Of a stretch of 27,724 nt of DNA, positions 25,237 to 27,724 are shown in pieces (the stretch's first letter is position 1; every line of letters starts with the position of its first letter). The notes under the pieces are model-generated. The model searched no databases. It was not told the origin of the DNA and worked only from the letters and a program-made list of their open reading frames with translations. Origin of the DNA: Planctomycetota bacterium (GTDB taxonomy: Bacteria; Planctomycetota; UBA1135; UBA2386); the NCBI GenBank assembly GCA_020638695.1, contig JACKIB010000032.1, positions 1-27,724 on the forward strand. Reading direction: 5' to 3'. The position numbers and the translations under genes are program-made.

Positions 25237-27724
25237 CCGATACACAAACCGAATCCGGCAAGTCCACGCCCATGACCCGGGGCGCGACGCTCGAGCAGCT
25301 CCTGCGTCAGCGCATCCTGGTGATGGACGGCGCCATGGGCACCATGATCCAGCGACGCAAGCTCGACGAGCAGGCGTTCCGCGGCACACGCTTCGGTGAC
25401 CATGGTCACGACCTGTGTGGCAACAACGACATCTTGGTGCTCACCCAGCCGGATGTGATCCGCGAGATCCACGACCAGTACCTCGAGGCTGGCGCGGACA
25501 TCATCGAGACCAACACCTTCAACGGCACCGCGGTGGCGCAGGCCGACTACGGCACCGAGCACCTGGTCCGCGAACTCAACAGGGAAGCGGCGCGCATCGC
25601 CCGTGAGGCGGCCGTGGCGTGCACCGCTCGCACGCCGGAACGCCCGCGCTTCGTCGCCGGTGCGGTCGGGCCGACCAACCGCACGCTGTCGATCTCCCCG
25701 GACGTCAACGACCCCGCCTACCGGGCGATCACCTTCGATGCGCTACTCGCTGCCTACAAGGAGCAGGTGCAGGGGCTGATCGACGGCGGGGTCGACGCGC
25801 TGCTCGTGGAGACGATCTTCGACACGCTCAACGGCAAGGCTGCCATCGTCGCCGCACGCGAGGTGATGGACGAGCGGGGAATCGACCTGCCGCTGATGGT
25901 CTCGGTCACCATCACCGATCGCAGTGGGCGGACCCTCACCGGCCAGACCATCGAGGCGTTCTGGGTCTCGGTGGAACACGCGCGACCGCTGACGGTCGGG
26001 ATCAACTGCGCGCTCGGTGCAGCCGACATGCGGCCGTACCTCGCCGCCCTGTCAGCGGTCAGCGACAGCTACGTCAGCTGCTATCCGAATGCCGGGCTGC
26101 CCAACGCGTTCGGCGAGTACGACGAGCTGCCGGAGACCACCGGTTCGCTGCTGCGCGAGTTCGCGCAGAGCGGTCTGGTGAACGTGCTCGGCGGTTGCTG
26201 CGGCACCACCCCGGAGCACATCCGGGCGATCGCCGGCGCAGTCGAAGGTGTGGCGCCGCGGCTGCGACCGGAGCCCACCGAACGGTTCGCGCAGTTCAGC
26301 GGGCTGGAGGTCCTGACGGCCTCCCCCGACGTCAACTTCTTGATGGTCGGCGAGCGGACCAACGTCACGGGTTCGCGGCGCTTCGCCAAGCTGATCCTGT
26401 CGAACGACTACACGACGGCGGTCGAGGTCGCGCTCGAGCAGGTGCGCGGCGGGGCGAACATCCTCGACGTCAACATGGACGAAGGCCTGCTGGACTCCGA
26501 GCAGGCGATGACCACCTTCCTCAACCTGATCGCCACCGAGCCGGAGATCGCCCGCATCCCGGTGATGATCGACAGCTCCAAGTGGTCGGTGATCCTCGCC
26601 GGCCTGAAGTGCGTCCAAGGCAAGGCGATCGTCAACTCGATCAGCCTCAAGGAGGGTGAGGCCGAGTTTCTCGACCGGGCGCGCACCATCCGCAAGTTCG
26701 GCGCCGGGGTCGTGGTGATGGCGTTCGACGAGCAGGGACAGGCCGACACCATCGAGCGCAAGGTCGAGATCTGCCAACGGGCGTACCGGCTGCTGCGGGA
26801 CCGTTTGGACTTCCCGGCGCACGACATCGTGTTCGATCCGAACATCCTGGCGATCGCCACCGGCATCGAGGAACACAACCGCTACGCGATCAACTTCATC
26901 GAGGCCACCAAGCAGATCAAGGCCAACTGTCCCGGGTGCAAGGTCAGCGGTGGGGTGAGCAACCTGTCGTTCTCGTTCCGCGGCAACGACGTGGTGCGCG
27001 AAGCGATGCACTCGGCGTTCCTCTACCACGCGATCCGCGCCGGGATGGACATGGGGATCGTCAACGCCGGCCAGCTGGTGGTCTACGAGCAGATCCCGGC
27101 GGACGTGCTGCAGCACGTCGAGGACGTGCTGTTCGACCGCCACCCCGAGGCGACCGAACGCCTGATCGAGTTCGCCGCCACCGTGAAGGGCGAGGCCAGC
27201 AAGCGGGTGACCGACTTGTCATGGCGCGAGGCTCCGGTGCAGCAGCGGCTGGCGCACGCGCTGGTGCACGGAGTGGTCGACTTCATCGACGCGGACACCG
27301 AGGAGGCCCGCAACACCTACGCCACGCCGCTGGAAGTGATCGAGGGACCGCTGATGGAGGGCATGAAGATCGTCGGCGACCTGTTCGGCGCCGGGAAGAT
27401 GTTCCTGCCGCAGGTGGTGAAGAGCGCCCGGGCGATGAAGCGCGCCGTCGCGTGGCTGGAACCCTACATGGACGCCGAGAAGCTCACGGGTTCAGCGCGC
27501 GGCACCGTGGTGATGGCGACCGTCAAGGGTGACGTGCACGACATCGGCAAGAACATCGTCGGGGTGGTGCTCGGCTGCAACAACTACCGAGTGGTCGATC
27601 TCGGCGTGATGGTGCCCTGCGACCGCATTCTCGAGACGGCGCGTCGCGAGGGTGCGGACATCATCGGGCTGTCGGGCCTGATCACGCCGTCGCTCGACGA
27701 GATGGTCTACGTCGCCAAGGAGAT
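25233..27724 (+). CDS. metH: Cobalamin-dependent methionine synthase MetH (3' end beyond the window)
   Basis: Transfers methyl from methyltetrahydrofolate to homocysteine through B12. About 830 codons are present. The homocysteine domain begins ILVMDGAMGTMIQRRKL and has zinc ligands Cys259 (GINCALG) and Cys322-Cys323 (GGCCGTTPEHI). The pterin domain contains VGERTNVTGSRRF, GANILDVNMDEGLLD, VMIDSSKW and KAIVNSISLKEGE. The cap domain follows (LMEGMKIVGDLFGAGKMFLPQVV). The B12 domain has the axial-ligand motif DVHDIG with His769. The rest of the B12 domain and the SAM activation domain lie outside. GTG 25233 overlaps the regulator stop; ATG 25272 is an alternative start. No frameshift is seen. 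Confidence 0.97.
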   Translation, partial: MTDTQTESGKSTPMTRGATLEQLLRQRILVMDGAMGTMIQRRKLDEQAFRGTRFGDHGHDLCGNNDILVLTQPDVIREIHDQYLEAGADIIETNTFNGTAVAQADYGTEHLVRELNREAARIAREAAVACTARTPERPRFVAGAVGPTNRTLSISPDVNDPAYRAITFDALLAAYKEQVQGLIDGGVDALLVETIFDTLNGKAAIVAAREVMDERGIDLPLMVSVTITDRSGRTLTGQTIEAFWVSVEHARPLTVGINCALGAADMRPYLAALSAVSDSYVSCYPNAGLPNAFGEYDELPETTGSLLREFAQSGLVNVLGGCCGTTPEHIRAIAGAVEGVAPRLRPEPTERFAQFSGLEVLTASPDVNFLMVGERTNVTGSRRFAKLILSNDYTTAVEVALEQVRGGANILDVNMDEGLLDSEQAMTTFLNLIATEPEIARIPVMIDSSKWSVILAGLKCVQGKAIVNSISLKEGEAEFLDRARTIRKFGAGVVVMAFDEQGQADTIERKVEICQRAYRLLRDRLDFPAHDIVFDPNILAIATGIEEHNRYAINFIEATKQIKANCPGCKVSGGVSNLSFSFRGNDVVREAMHSAFLYHAIRAGMDMGIVNAGQLVVYEQIPADVLQHVEDVLFDRHPEATERLIEFAATVKGEASKRVTDLSWREAPVQQRLAHALVHGVVDFIDADTEEARNTYATPLEVIEGPLMEGMKIVGDLFGAGKMFLPQVVKSARAMKRAVAWLEPYMDAEKLTGSARGTVVMATVKGDVHDIGKNIVGVVLGCNNYRVVDLGVMVPCDRILETARREGADIIGLSGLITPSLDEMVYVAKE

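Overview
The window is a gene-dense, very GC-rich bacterial chromosome segment. No rRNA, tRNA, insertion sequence or CRISPR array is visible. A planctomycete-like source (Planctomycetota) is the best guess. The reasons are a type I signal peptidase enlarged to 553 aa by big insertions, a Hanks-type Ser/Thr kinase with an N-terminal extension, a secreted GH99-like protein, and a flagellar operon with a MotE-like gene between fliJ and fliL. This is inference from gene style; another GC-rich didermic phylum is possible.

Left part, minus strand (1-8082). Transcribed leftward are: a methyltransferase overlapping an orphan protein that resembles the C-terminal beta domain of GH38 alpha-mannosidases; a membrane-anchored, degenerate histidine-kinase/receiver hybrid; then a housekeeping run of rph (RNase PH, apparently with a CTG start), rdgB, lepA and lepB. 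rdgB/lepA and lepA/lepB are coupled by 4-bp stop/start overlaps.

Middle (8083-14743). A 373-bp non-coding region separates the methyltransferase from a divergent secreted GH99-like protein. Next come a 754-aa two-lobed glycosyltransferase and, overlapping it by 4 bp, a PilZ domain fused to a cNMP-binding-like domain. A Ser/Thr kinase on the other strand converges on the PilZ gene with a 35-bp overlap. Its 5' side faces flgB across a 376-bp non-coding region.

Flagellar operon, plus strand (14744-24188): flgB, flgC, fliE, fliF, fliG, fliH, fliI, fliJ, a motE-like gene, fliL, fliM and fliN. It encodes the proximal rod, MS ring, C-ring switch, export ATPase complex and a stator-associated part. 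Many junctions overlap (ATGA, GTGA or TGATG). The export gate (flhAB, fliPQR), hook, filament and motAB genes are not here.

Right end (24189-27724). A short AT-rich stretch contains a strong 24-bp imperfect palindrome just upstream of an ArsR-methyltransferase fusion. That gene overlaps metH, cobalamin-dependent methionine synthase, which runs off the window. The pair looks like a self-regulated methionine/SAM unit.

I see no clear new defence or mobile system. The most unusual items are the PilZ/cNMP-glycosyltransferase pair beside the flagellar operon, the receiver with Glu in place of the phospho-accepting Asp, the CTG-started rph, the His-rich linker in the MotE-like protein, the orphan GH38 C-terminal domain, and the palindrome in front of the ArsR-methyltransferase/metH pair.
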